From contig CAWFPR010000005.1 of the NCBI GenBank assembly GCA_963817635.1, positions 124,001 through 188,000 on the forward strand: a stretch of 64,000 nt of DNA. The letters run 5' to 3'. The notes below the pieces were generated by a model. That model was not told the DNA's origin. It ran no database searches and worked only from the letters and a program-made list of their open reading frames with translations. A program made the position numbers and the translations under genes. The stretch is from CAWFPR01 sp963817635 (GTDB lineage: Bacteria > Acidobacteriota > Vicinamibacteria > Vicinamibacterales > 2-12-FULL-66-21). Of this stretch, positions 44,456 through 52,228 are shown in pieces (positions within the stretch are counted from its first letter, which is position 1; each line of letters starts with the position of its first letter).

Positions 44456-46105
44456 ATGCAGGTCGTGCGCCATTGTACCGCCGTCATTGCGATGCTCCTA
44501 GCCACCGTGGCGCTCTCGGCGCAGGCGCCACCCGTCGAGCCGCCGCTGGGAGAATCCGAACTCCTGGTCCTTCTCGGAGGCACGCAGATCGGGCGGGAGG
44601 AAGTCCGTCTCTCGCGCGTCTCCGGCAACTGGATCGTGTCGTCGAGCGCGACCTTCGGTCCGCCGATCAACCTGACTGTTCAGCGCTTCGAGACGACCTA
44701 CGCCGCCGACTGGCAGCCGGTTGACCTGCACATCGACGCGATGCAGGGCACGCGTGCGCTCGGCCTGGCCACCTCCTTCTCGATGACGAGCGCGATCAAC
44801 GAGATCACGCAGAACGGCGTCACGAACTCGAAGACGGATCAAATCTCGGTCCGCGCCGTCGTCCTGCCGAACAACTTCTACGCGGGGTACGAGGTGCTCG
44901 CGGTACGCCTGGCCACCACGCCGGTCGGCGGCGACATTCCCGTGTACGTCGCGCCGCAGATGGAAATCCGGGTATCGGTCAAGGCGATCGTGCCCGGGCA
45001 GATCCAGACTCCGGCGGGCATCGTCCGCACGCGGCGATTCGATCTCGTCTATCACAATCCCAGCGGCGCGCTCGATGCGAGCGTGACGATCGACGACGCC
45101 TCGCGGTTCGTCCGGCTGGAGATCCCGACCGCGGCGCTGGTCGTCGTGCGTTCGGATCTCGCCACCGTGGCCACCCGCGCCCGGACGGCCGGCAACCCGA
45201 CGGATGCGGACGTCACCATCCCGGCCTCAGGGTTCGTGCTCGACGGCACGATCACGACCCCGCCCGTCGAGGGCACGCTGCGCCATCCGGCTGTCGTCCT
45301 GATCGGCGGCTCGGCACAGACGAACCGGGACGAGACGGTGGCTGGGATTCCGGTCTTCGCGCAGCTGGCCGGCTCGCTGGCGGAGAAGGGCGCCGTGGTT
45401 CTGCGCTACGACAGGCGCGGCACCGGCAAGAGCGGGGGGCGGGTCGAAACGGCGACGCTGGCCGACTATGCCGACGACCTCGTCGCGGCGGTGAAGTGGC
45501 TGGCGAAGCGCAAGGACGTCGACCCGAAGCGCATCGCGGTGGCGGGACACACCGATGGTGGCTGGGTCGCGCTGCTGGCCGCAGCCCGGGAAAAGAAGGT
45601 GGGCTCGGTCATCCTGATTGGGACGCCCGGCACGACGGGCGCGGAGATGATCCTCGAGCAGCAGCGGCACGCGCTGGACCTGTTGAAGGCCCCCGAGGCT
45701 GAACGCCAGGAGAAGATCGCGCTCCAGCAGAAAATCCACGAGGCCGTGATCACGGAAAGAGGCTGGCAGGGCATTCCTCCGGCGATGCGACGACAGGCGG
45801 ACACGCCGTGGTTCCGCAGTTATCTGCTCTTCGATCCGGCGGCGGCCATCGCGAAGGTGAAACAGCCCATCCTGATCCTCCAGGGCGACCTCGATACGCA
45901 GGTGCCGAAGGAGCACGCCGATCGGCTCGCCGGACTCGCACGCGCGCGCAAGAAGGCGCCGGCCGTCGAGGTCAGGCACCTCGCCGGCGTCAACCATCTG
46001 CTCGTGCCGGCTGCGACGGGTGAAGTGGCCGAGTATCGCGATCTGACCGACAAGACGGTCGCGGCCGAGGCCGCCAGCGCGATTGCGGAGTGGCTTCGCC
46101 GCTGA
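44456..46105 (+). CDS. Exported alpha/beta hydrolase with Thr at the nucleophile position
   Basis: The protein has 549 residues. A signal peptide (TAVIAMLLATVALSAQA) is followed by a beta-rich N-terminal domain of about 230 residues, and then the hydrolase: VVLIGGSAQTNRDETVAG, LRYDRRGTGKSGGRVETATL, the elbow IAVAGHTDGGWVALL, ILILQGDLDTQVPKEHADRL and the His in GVNHLLVPA. The usual G-x-S-x-G serine is Thr (ACC), one base from Ser. It may act on esters or peptides in the periplasm; the Thr makes activity uncertain. A TATCCT lies exactly 6 nt before the ATG. A terminator follows. Confidence 0.75.
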   Translation: MQVVRHCTAVIAMLLATVALSAQAPPVEPPLGESELLVLLGGTQIGREEVRLSRVSGNWIVSSSATFGPPINLTVQRFETTYAADWQPVDLHIDAMQGTRALGLATSFSMTSAINEITQNGVTNSKTDQISVRAVVLPNNFYAGYEVLAVRLATTPVGGDIPVYVAPQMEIRVSVKAIVPGQIQTPAGIVRTRRFDLVYHNPSGALDASVTIDDASRFVRLEIPTAALVVVRSDLATVATRARTAGNPTDADVTIPASGFVLDGTITTPPVEGTLRHPAVVLIGGSAQTNRDETVAGIPVFAQLAGSLAEKGAVVLRYDRRGTGKSGGRVETATLADYADDLVAAVKWLAKRKDVDPKRIAVAGHTDGGWVALLAAAREKKVGSVILIGTPGTTGAEMILEQQRHALDLLKAPEAERQEKIALQQKIHEAVITERGWQGIPPAMRRQADTPWFRSYLLFDPAAAIAKVKQPILILQGDLDTQVPKEHADRLAGLARARKKAPAVEVRHLAGVNHLLVPAATGEVAEYRDLTDKTVAAEAASAIAEWLRR

Positions 46106-46146
46106 TCGCGCCGCCCGCGTCGGCTTTGCCGCGTCTCTCATCGACC

Positions 46147-46179
46147 GCCGGTCCCGCGCGAGCGGGCGCCGGCCCTTTT
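46147..46179 (+). terminator. Rho-independent terminator before pntAa
   Basis: GCCGG (46147-46151) pairs with CCGGC (46169-46173), and inside it CCCGC pairs with GCGGG around the loop GCGA. CC and TTTT follow. It separates the hydrolase from the transhydrogenase operon. Confidence 0.75.
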
Positions 46180-46198
46180 GCACTACACTGTGAGCTCA

Positions 46199-47326
46199 AT
46201 GAGAGTCGGCATTCCGAAGGAAACCTGGCCCGGAGAGGCCCGCGTCGCCGTCATTCCCGCCGCAGTACCGCCGCTGGTCAAAGCCGGCCTCGACGTCGCC
46301 GTCGAGCCGGGCGCCGGATCGGCGGCCGGCTTCACCGACGCCGCCTATGCCGAGCACGGTGCGACGCTCGCTCCCCGGGGGGACCTGTTCCGCACAGCGG
46401 ACATCGTGCTCCAGGTCCGCGCGGTGCCGGCCGAACCGTCCCTCCTGCACACCGGACAGGTAGTGATCGGCTTTGCGGATCCCCTCGGTGCGCCTGACGC
46501 GATCCGCGCGCTCGCGCCGACCGGGGTCACCCTTTTTTCGATGGAGCTGATGCCGCGCATCACCCGCGCGCAGAGCATGGACGCCCTGTCGTCGATGGCG
46601 ACGGTCGCCGGCTACAAGGGCGTGCTGCTTGCCGCCAACGCGCTGCCGCGCATGTTCCCCATGCTGATGACCGCCGCCGGCACCATCTCCCCGGCCCGCG
46701 TCTTCATCGTCGGGGCGGGTGTGGCCGGCCTCCAGGCCATCTCGACGGCGCGCCGGCTCGGCGCGAAGGTGGAGGCCTACGACGTGCGCCCGGCCGTCAA
46801 GGAACAGGTGCAGAGCCTGGGTGCGAAATTCGTGGAGCTGGCGCTCGACGCGGCGGACTCTGAGGACAAGGGCGGTTACGCGAAAGCGCAGGACGAGACG
46901 TTCTACCGCCGCCAGCGCGAGATGATGCTGAAAGTCGTCGCGGCGCACGATGTCGTGATCACCACGGCGCTCATCCCGGGCAAGCCGGCGCCCATCCTCC
47001 TGACGGCCGAGATGGTCGAAGCCATGCCGCCCGGGTCCGTGATCGTCGACCTCGCCGCCGAGCGGGGCGGCAACTGCGAGCTGACGCGCCCGGACGAGAC
47101 CGTCGTGCACAAGGGCGTCACGATCATCGGGCCCTCGAATCCCGCGGCGCTCGTGCCGTACCACGCGAGCCAGATGTACTCGAAGAACATCACGACCTTC
47201 CTGATGCACCTGCTGGGCAAGGACGGCGCCTCACAGCCCGCCCTGGCGATTAACCCCGACGACGAGATCACGCGCGAGACGCTTCTCACGCGCGGAGGCT
47301 CGGTCGTCCACGCGCGGCTGCAGTAA
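46199..47326 (+). CDS. pntAa: NAD(P) transhydrogenase subunit alpha part 1 (NAD(H)-binding)
   Basis: The protein has 375 residues and is the soluble domain I of transhydrogenase: MRVGIPKETWPGEARVAVIP, ELMPRITRAQSMDALSSMATVAGYKG (in part), the Rossmann VFIVGAGVAGLQAISTARRLGA and the mobile-loop region VVITTALIPGKPAPILLTAEMV. It binds NAD(H) and passes hydride to NADP+ on PntB, driven by the proton gradient. The enzyme is split in three genes here, as in Rhodospirillum. TACACT ends 9 nt before the ATG. PntAb starts 6 nt later. Confidence 0.92.
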   Translation: MRVGIPKETWPGEARVAVIPAAVPPLVKAGLDVAVEPGAGSAAGFTDAAYAEHGATLAPRGDLFRTADIVLQVRAVPAEPSLLHTGQVVIGFADPLGAPDAIRALAPTGVTLFSMELMPRITRAQSMDALSSMATVAGYKGVLLAANALPRMFPMLMTAAGTISPARVFIVGAGVAGLQAISTARRLGAKVEAYDVRPAVKEQVQSLGAKFVELALDAADSEDKGGYAKAQDETFYRRQREMMLKVVAAHDVVITTALIPGKPAPILLTAEMVEAMPPGSVIVDLAAERGGNCELTRPDETVVHKGVTIIGPSNPAALVPYHASQMYSKNITTFLMHLLGKDGASQPALAINPDDEITRETLLTRGGSVVHARLQ

Positions 47327-47331
47327 CTCCC

Positions 47332-47611
47332 ATGGAAGCATTCGTCGCAGCACTCACGGTCTTCGTTCTCGCGATCTTCATCGGCTTCGAGGTCATCAAC
47401 AAGGTGCCGCCGCTGCTGCACACGCCCTTGATGTCCGGCTCGAACGCGATCTCGGGCATCACCATCATCGGCGCGATGCTCTCGGTCGCCACACCAAGTC
47501 CGGTACTCGACCGTCCTGGGGTTCATCGCCATCGTCTTTGCGACGACCAACGTCGTCGGCGGTTTCCTGGTGACCCACCGGATGCTGCACATGTTCAAGA
47601 AGAAGGACTGA
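47332..47611 (+). CDS. pntAb: NAD(P) transhydrogenase subunit alpha part 2 (membrane), one frameshift
   Basis: The protein is a small membrane subunit of about 92 residues with three hydrophobic segments. It begins MEAFVAALTVFVLAIFIGFEV and has VPPLLHTPLMSGSNAISGI, the conserved domain II motif. Near 47498 the frame shifts; corrected, it continues STVLGFIAIVFATTNVVGGF and ends HMFKKKD at the TGA 47609-47611. Without correction the reading runs into pntB and mimics a fusion. It forms part of the proton channel. Confidence 0.82.
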
Positions 47612-47616
47612 CGCCC

Positions 47617-49020
47617 TTGCACGTCTCCCTGATCAATCTCGCGTATCTCGTCGCGTCGGTCCTGTTCATCATGGGGCTGAAGGGGCTCTCGCACCCGAAG
47701 ACCGCGGTGCGGGCCAACATGATCGGCGCCATCGGCATGTTCGTCGCGATCGTCGCGACCCTGCTCGATCGCAACGTCCTCGGCTCGGGGACGCAGGCCT
47801 TTGCGCTCATCTTCGCGGCGATCCTCGTCGGCTCGGTCATCGGCGCACTCTTCGCACTGAAGATTCAGATGACGGCCATGCCCCAGATGGTGGCCCTGCT
47901 GAACGGCTTCGGCGGTGGCGCATCGGTGCTCGTGGCGGGCGCGGCGCTCGTGGACGTGCACGGCGATCCCTCCGTGCAGTTCATGATCGCGACCGGCGCG
48001 TGCGGCATCATCGGCGCCGTGACGTTCTGGGGGAGCCTCGTCGCCTTCGACAAGCTGCAGGAGTTCCTCCTGCCCGGCAAGCCGATCCACTACCCGGGGC
48101 AGCAGCCGATCAACATCCTGCTCGCCCTGGCGACGATCGGCCTGACGGTATGGCTCGTCATCGGTCCGCCGCAGTCCTGGACGATGACCTACTGGGTCAT
48201 TGTCATCGTCTGTTCGGTCCTGGGCGTGCTCCTGACGATTCCGATCGGCGGCGCCGACATGCCGGTCGCGATTGCCCTCCTCAACTGGTACTCGGGCCTC
48301 GCGGGCGCCGCCACCGGCTTCGTCCTCGACAACGAGGTCCTCATCATCACGGGCTCGCTCGTCGGCGCTTCGGGCATCATCCTGTCGCAGATCATGTGCA
48401 AGGCGATGAACCGGTCGCTGGCCAACGTGCTGCTCGGCCACATCGGCCCCACCGCTGGCGGCCCGACGGCCGACGACGTGTACGGCGGCCGCGTGAAGGC
48501 GGCCTCAGCGGAGGAAATCGCGATGCTGCTCGACGGCGCCGGACGCGTCGTCATCGTCCCGGGCTACGGGCTCGCGGTCTCGCAGGCGCAGCACGCAGTC
48601 CGCGACCTGATGCAGTTGCTCGAATCGAAGGGCACGGAAGTCGAGTTCGCGATTCATCCGGTCGCCGGACGCATGCCCGGGCACATGAACGTGCTCCTCG
48701 CCGAGGCCGACATCCCGTACGACAAGCTGAAGGAAATGGACGAGATCAATTCCTCGTTCCAGCAGACGGACGTCGCCATCGTGATCGGCGCCAACGATGT
48801 CGTCAATCCCCTGGCCCGCACCGATCCGACGAGCCCGATTGCCGGCATGCCGATCCTCGACGTGGACAAGGCGCGCACGGTCGTGGTGATCAAACGCAGC
48901 CTCAGCCCCGGATTCGCCGGCATTCCGAATCCGCTCTTCGCGGCGGACAACACGCTGATGTATTTCGCCGACGGCAAGAAGGCAATCATCGACCTGATCG
49001 CCGCGATCAAGGCGGCGTAA
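47617..49020 (+). CDS. pntB: NAD(P) transhydrogenase subunit beta
   Basis: A TTG start 6 nt after the pntAb stop gives a subunit of about 467 residues. The membrane part has about nine helices (SLINLAYLVASVLFIMGLKGLSHP, TAMPQMVALLNGFGG, DMPVAIALLNWYSGLAGAATGF). The NADP(H)-binding domain III carries VIVPGYGLAVSQAQHAV, RMPGHMNVLLAEADIPYDKL, GANDVVNPLA and KRSLSPGFAGIPN. Family sequence starts at this TTG (LHVSLINLAYLV). With PntAa and PntAb it supplies NADPH. The FHA gene follows 19 nt later. Confidence 0.9.
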   Translation: MHVSLINLAYLVASVLFIMGLKGLSHPKTAVRANMIGAIGMFVAIVATLLDRNVLGSGTQAFALIFAAILVGSVIGALFALKIQMTAMPQMVALLNGFGGGASVLVAGAALVDVHGDPSVQFMIATGACGIIGAVTFWGSLVAFDKLQEFLLPGKPIHYPGQQPINILLALATIGLTVWLVIGPPQSWTMTYWVIVIVCSVLGVLLTIPIGGADMPVAIALLNWYSGLAGAATGFVLDNEVLIITGSLVGASGIILSQIMCKAMNRSLANVLLGHIGPTAGGPTADDVYGGRVKAASAEEIAMLLDGAGRVVIVPGYGLAVSQAQHAVRDLMQLLESKGTEVEFAIHPVAGRMPGHMNVLLAEADIPYDKLKEMDEINSSFQQTDVAIVIGANDVVNPLARTDPTSPIAGMPILDVDKARTVVVIKRSLSPGFAGIPNPLFAADNTLMYFADGKKAIIDLIAAIKAA

Positions 49021-49039
49021 ACGCTCCAGGGCCGTTCCC

Positions 49040-49369
49040 ATGTGGCTGCTCAAGACAAGTGAACAGGCCGAAAAGGCATTCACCTTCCGCATCCTTCCCG
49101 GCAACATCAAGACGATGGGACGCTCGGCCGGCGCGGAATTCACGGTGGATGCGGGCATGATTTCCAGACTGCACTGCCGGCTGACCGCCGGCGCCACCGA
49201 ACTCGAGGTGATGGACCTCGAGAGCACGAACGGCACGTTCGTCAACGGGCAGCGCGTCGCGTGCGCGATCCTGAAGCCCGGCGACATGCTCAGGGTCGGA
49301 CGCGTCGAATTCACCATCACTCTTCAGGCGCAGGCATCTGCCTCGGCCGACCTCGACTGTCCCTCCTGA
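49040..49369 (+). CDS. Small FHA-domain protein
   Basis: The protein has 109 residues, almost entirely one FHA domain: MGRSAGAEFTVDAGMISRLHCRL carries the phosphothreonine-binding residues (GRS, S..H). Then come VMDLESTNGTFVNGQRV and GDMLRVGRVEF. FHA domains bind phospho-Thr peptides made by Ser/Thr kinases. A kinase-like gene lies about 3 kb away (52229), and a functional link is possible but not shown. No second domain or membrane segment is present. Confidence 0.85.
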   Translation: MWLLKTSEQAEKAFTFRILPGNIKTMGRSAGAEFTVDAGMISRLHCRLTAGATELEVMDLESTNGTFVNGQRVACAILKPGDMLRVGRVEFTITLQAQASASADLDCPS

Positions 49370-49411
49370 ACCGGCACCGCCCTTGCTGATGGCTTCGAAG
49401 TAACCGGCAGG

Positions 49412-50050
49412 TCAGGCGAGGAACGGGTTCGACGCCCGTTCCCGCCCGATCGTCGTCGGCTCGCCGTGCCCGGGATAGACGGGCGTGTCGTCCGGGAAGC
49501 TGAAGAGTACCTCGCGAATCGACCGGAGCAGCCTGTCGAGGTCGCCGCCCGGCAGATCGGTGCGGCCGATTGAACCCTCGAACAGCGTATCGCCGACGAA
49601 GAGCGTGCGGGCCGACTCCCCTGGCGCGCCGATCGCCAGGCAGACGCCGCCCGGGCAGTGTCCGGGCGTGTGAAGCGGCCAGGCACCCAGCCGGCCGAAG
49701 GTCACCGGTGTGCCGGCCTCATAGAACACGTCAACCGGCGGTTGCGGCTCGACGCGCATGCCGAACATCAGGCCCTGCTCGACCGCCCGCTCATACAGGA
49801 AGTTGTCGTCCCGGTGGAGGATCACCGGAGCGTCGAGCGCCCGTTTCGCGGCCGCGACCCCGGTCACATGATCGAAATGGGCGTGGGTCAGCAGGATGTA
49901 CCGAATCGCCAGCCGGTGCGCGCCCACCACCTCCAGAAGCTCATCCACCTCGTCTCCAGGGTCGATGATCACGCCCTCCCGGGTGTCCTCGCAGGCCACA
50001 ACGAAGCCGTTCTTGAAAAAAGGTGCCGCCGCGCGTGTCTCGATAATCAT
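49412..50050 (-). CDS. Glyoxalase II-like metallo-beta-lactamase-fold hydrolase
   Basis: The protein has about 213 residues. It begins MIIETRAAAPFFKNGFVVAC and shows IIDPGDEVDELLEVV, the metal site THAHFDHVTGVAA (HxHxDH), HTPGHCPGGVCL and LFVGDTLFEGSIGRTDLPGGD, the glyoxalase II-like core, then VYPGHGEPTTIGRE. It probably hydrolyses a thioester such as S-lactoylglutathione or a similar small-molecule substrate. A longer start was rejected because it would cover the divergent CDP-alcohol phosphatidyltransferase gene. Confidence 0.87.
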   Translation of the reverse strand: MIIETRAAAPFFKNGFVVACEDTREGVIIDPGDEVDELLEVVGAHRLAIRYILLTHAHFDHVTGVAAAKRALDAPVILHRDDNFLYERAVEQGLMFGMRVEPQPPVDVFYEAGTPVTFGRLGAWPLHTPGHCPGGVCLAIGAPGESARTLFVGDTLFEGSIGRTDLPGGDLDRLLRSIREVLFSFPDDTPVYPGHGEPTTIGRERASNPFLA

Positions 50051-50092
50051 CAATGAGCCGTCCTGCCTTCCATTTTCGCATTCCAGTGTGAC

Positions 50093-50773
50093 ATGAGCAC
50101 CTGGACCTGCGAAAACGCGACACGAGTACATACGAGCCTGCTCGCTGGCGGCGAAAAACGCCTTCTGGTATGGATGGCGCGCCGGCTGCCCGGGTGGGTG
50201 AACTCCGATCACCTGACCGTTCTGGCGGGCGCCGCCATGCTCGGTGCGGGGCTCTGCTACTGGAACGGATCACCGGCGGCCCTTTTCGGAGCAATTGCCC
50301 TGCTCGCGGTCAACTGGTTCGGCGACAGCCTCGATGGCACACTCGCGCGCGTGCGCCATCACGAGCGGCCGCGATACGGGTTCTACGTCGATCACGTGCT
50401 CGACGTCGTCGGGATCCTCTTTCTGGTCGCCGGGTTGGCGCTGGGCGGGCACGTGAGCGGCGCGGCGGGCGCCGGTTTCCTCCTCGCCTACTACCTGCTG
50501 ATGATCGAGATCGCCCTCGCGACACACGCGGTCGGCACGTTCCGCATCTGGTACTGGAAATTCGGTCCGACCGAGCTTCGCATCCTGCTGGTCATCGGTA
50601 CGCTGGCGTTGATACATTCCGACACCGTGGTGGTGGCCGGCCATCGTCTGCGGCTTCTCGATCTGGGAATGGCGATCGGGGCCGTCGGCATCCTGTTCAC
50701 ATTCATCGCGTCGGCAGTCACGAACACGCGGACGCTGTACGCGGCGGAGCCGCTGAAGGGGCTCAAGGCTTAG
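50093..50773 (+). CDS. CDP-alcohol phosphatidyltransferase family membrane protein
   Basis: The protein has 226 residues with about six hydrophobic segments. The family motif DGx2ARx8Gx3Dx3D is complete in DSLDGTLARVRHHERPRYGFYVDHVLD (in part). It begins after about 35 residues of soluble lead (MSTWTCENATRVHTS). Enzymes of this class join CDP-diacylglycerol or CDP-alcohols to an alcohol to make phospholipids; the acceptor is not shown. The last residues (KGLKA) come from the heptamer array at its 3' end. Confidence 0.85.
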   Translation: MSTWTCENATRVHTSLLAGGEKRLLVWMARRLPGWVNSDHLTVLAGAAMLGAGLCYWNGSPAALFGAIALLAVNWFGDSLDGTLARVRHHERPRYGFYVDHVLDVVGILFLVAGLALGGHVSGAAGAGFLLAYYLLMIEIALATHAVGTFRIWYWKFGPTELRILLVIGTLALIHSDTVVVAGHRLRLLDLGMAIGAVGILFTFIASAVTNTRTLYAAEPLKGLKA

Positions 50774-50792
50774 GGCTCAGGGCTCAAGGGCT
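50759..50792 (+). repeat. Heptamer array GGCTCAA/GGCTCAG
   Basis: Tandem units overlap the last codons of the phosphatidyltransferase. An inverse array lies at 50844-50875, after about 50 bp. Confidence 0.75.
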
Positions 50793-50843
50793 TGCAGCGG
50801 GCATGTCCCTGCGGATTTCACCCGGCCTGTTCGATCGACTCCG

Positions 50844-50875
50844 CCCTGAGCCCTGAGCCCTGAGCCCTGAGCCTG
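50844..50875 (-). repeat. Heptamer array CCCTGAG (inverse)
   Basis: Four perfect CCCTGAG units run up to the -10 element of the receiver-like gene. They can form a long stem with the array at 50759-50792. Confidence 0.8.
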
Positions 50876-50889
50876 CTATCATCTCCAGC

Positions 50890-51255
50890 ATGATCCTCGT
50901 CGCCGTCGATGACATGCTCTTCAGCTCGAAGATCCGCACGACCGCGAAGCAGGCGGGTGTGGAGATCGTGTTCGCCAGAACCCCTGCCGATATCCTCAGT
51001 CAGGCGCGCGCGCTGAAACCCGCGCTGGTCATTTTCGATCTCAACAGCGGCAGGACCGATCCCATCACGACCGTGGCGACGATGAAATCCGATAGCGAGC
51101 TCGCCTCGGTGCCGACGCTGGGGTTCGTGTCGCACGTGCAGACCGAGGTCATCGACGCGGCCCGGCAGGCGGGGATCGACACCGTCATGCCACGCTCGGC
51201 CTTCGCCGGACAACTGGCCGGGATTCTGCTGGCCGCCAGCGGGGCCCGCTCCTGA
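50890..51255 (+). CDS. Degenerate response-regulator receiver-like protein
   Basis: The protein has 121 residues with the alternating beta/alpha pattern of a receiver: ILVAVDDMLFSSKIR (acidic pair), PALVIFDLNSGRTDP with the putative phospho-Asp, and PTLGFVSHVQTEV. The conserved Lys near the end is Arg (DTVMPRSAF), so phosphorylation-dependent switching may be altered. There is no output domain. A TATCAT lies 7 nt before the ATG, right after the inverse heptamer array. The stop overlaps the CTG start proposed for the threonine dehydratase (CTGA). Confidence 0.65.
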   Translation: MILVAVDDMLFSSKIRTTAKQAGVEIVFARTPADILSQARALKPALVIFDLNSGRTDPITTVATMKSDSELASVPTLGFVSHVQTEVIDAARQAGIDTVMPRSAFAGQLAGILLAASGARS

Positions 51256-52193
51256 CTGCCCTCGCGGACATTCGGGCAGCCGCGGCCCGCATCCGGGGCC
51301 GGGTGATTCGCACACCGCTGCGCCGATCGCCCTGGCTGTCGGCCGTTGCGGGGGCCGATGTTTACCTCAAGATCGAGACGCTGCAGCCGACGTTCTCCTA
51401 CAAGATTCGCGGCGCGTACAACGCCGTGCTGCGTCTGACCGACGCGGCGCGCGGCGGGCGGCCGCTGGTGACCGCGTCAGCGGGCAACCATGGGCGGGCG
51501 CTGGCGCACGCGGCCCGCGACGCCGGCATTGCCCTGACGGTTTACGTTCCGGAGAACGCGCCGCGGACGAAGATCGACGCCATCGCGGCGCTTGGCGCGA
51601 CGCTGCGCTTCTGCCGCGACTACGATGAGGCCGAAGTGCGTGCGAAAGCGCACGCCGCGCCAGGCGACGCGCTCTTCATTTCGCCATACGCGCATCCGGA
51701 CGTGATTGCGGGCGCCGGTACGATCGGCCTCGAAATCCTCGAGGATCTGCCAGACGTCCAGGCGATCGTGGTGCCGATCGGCGGGGGCGGGCTCATCAGC
51801 GGGATCGCAACCGCCGTCTGCGGGGGTGGCCGATCGGTTGTCGGCGTCGAAGTCGAAGCCTCGTCCGCCCTTTCACAGTCGATCGCCGCGGGCCGTATCG
51901 TGCCGATCGAGCCCGGGCCGACGATCGCGGACGGACTCGGAGGCAATCTCGATCCGGACTCCATGACGTTCGACATCATCCGGCGGCTCGTCGGCCGGAT
52001 CGTGCTCGTCAGCGAGCACCGGTTGAGGGACGCGATCGCGGGCATCGCGCGGGAGGAACGGCTCATCGTGGAAGGTGCCGGCGCGGCCGCGACGGCCGCG
52101 GTGCTCGACGGGTGCCTCGAGAAAGGGACCAGGGCCGCCGTCATTCTCTCGGGCGCCAATATCGACCTGGAGAAGTTCGGCAGCCTGTTCTAG
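51252..52193 (+). CDS. PLP-dependent threonine/serine dehydratase (no ACT domain)
   Basis: The protein has about 313 residues. The PLP-lysine motif SYKIRGAYNAV is preceded by VIRTPLRRSPWLS and VYLKIETLQPTF. Downstream are VTASAGNHGRALAHAA, VYVPENAPRTKI, the Gly-rich VPIGGGGLISGIA and EGAGAAATAAVL. It converts threonine or serine to 2-oxobutyrate or pyruvate plus ammonia. The family N-terminus (LADIRAAAARIRGRVIRTP) begins upstream of the first GTG at 51303, and the only in-frame candidate is CTG 51252, which overlaps the receiver stop. GTG 51303 would cut off a conserved helix. Confidence 0.85.
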   Translation: MTALADIRAAAARIRGRVIRTPLRRSPWLSAVAGADVYLKIETLQPTFSYKIRGAYNAVLRLTDAARGGRPLVTASAGNHGRALAHAARDAGIALTVYVPENAPRTKIDAIAALGATLRFCRDYDEAEVRAKAHAAPGDALFISPYAHPDVIAGAGTIGLEILEDLPDVQAIVVPIGGGGLISGIATAVCGGGRSVVGVEVEASSALSQSIAAGRIVPIEPGPTIADGLGGNLDPDSMTFDIIRRLVGRIVLVSEHRLRDAIAGIAREERLIVEGAGAAATAAVLDGCLEKGTRAAVILSGANIDLEKFGSLF

Positions 52194-52228
52194 CCGGCTC
52201 CACACATTCGAGCCGTCACCTCTTCTGG

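Noticed and set aside
47332..49020. A natural pntAb-pntB fusion
   Set aside because: The continuous reading depends on a frameshift at about 47498. Correcting it restores the PntAb C-terminus, a stop at 47611 and a separate pntB start.
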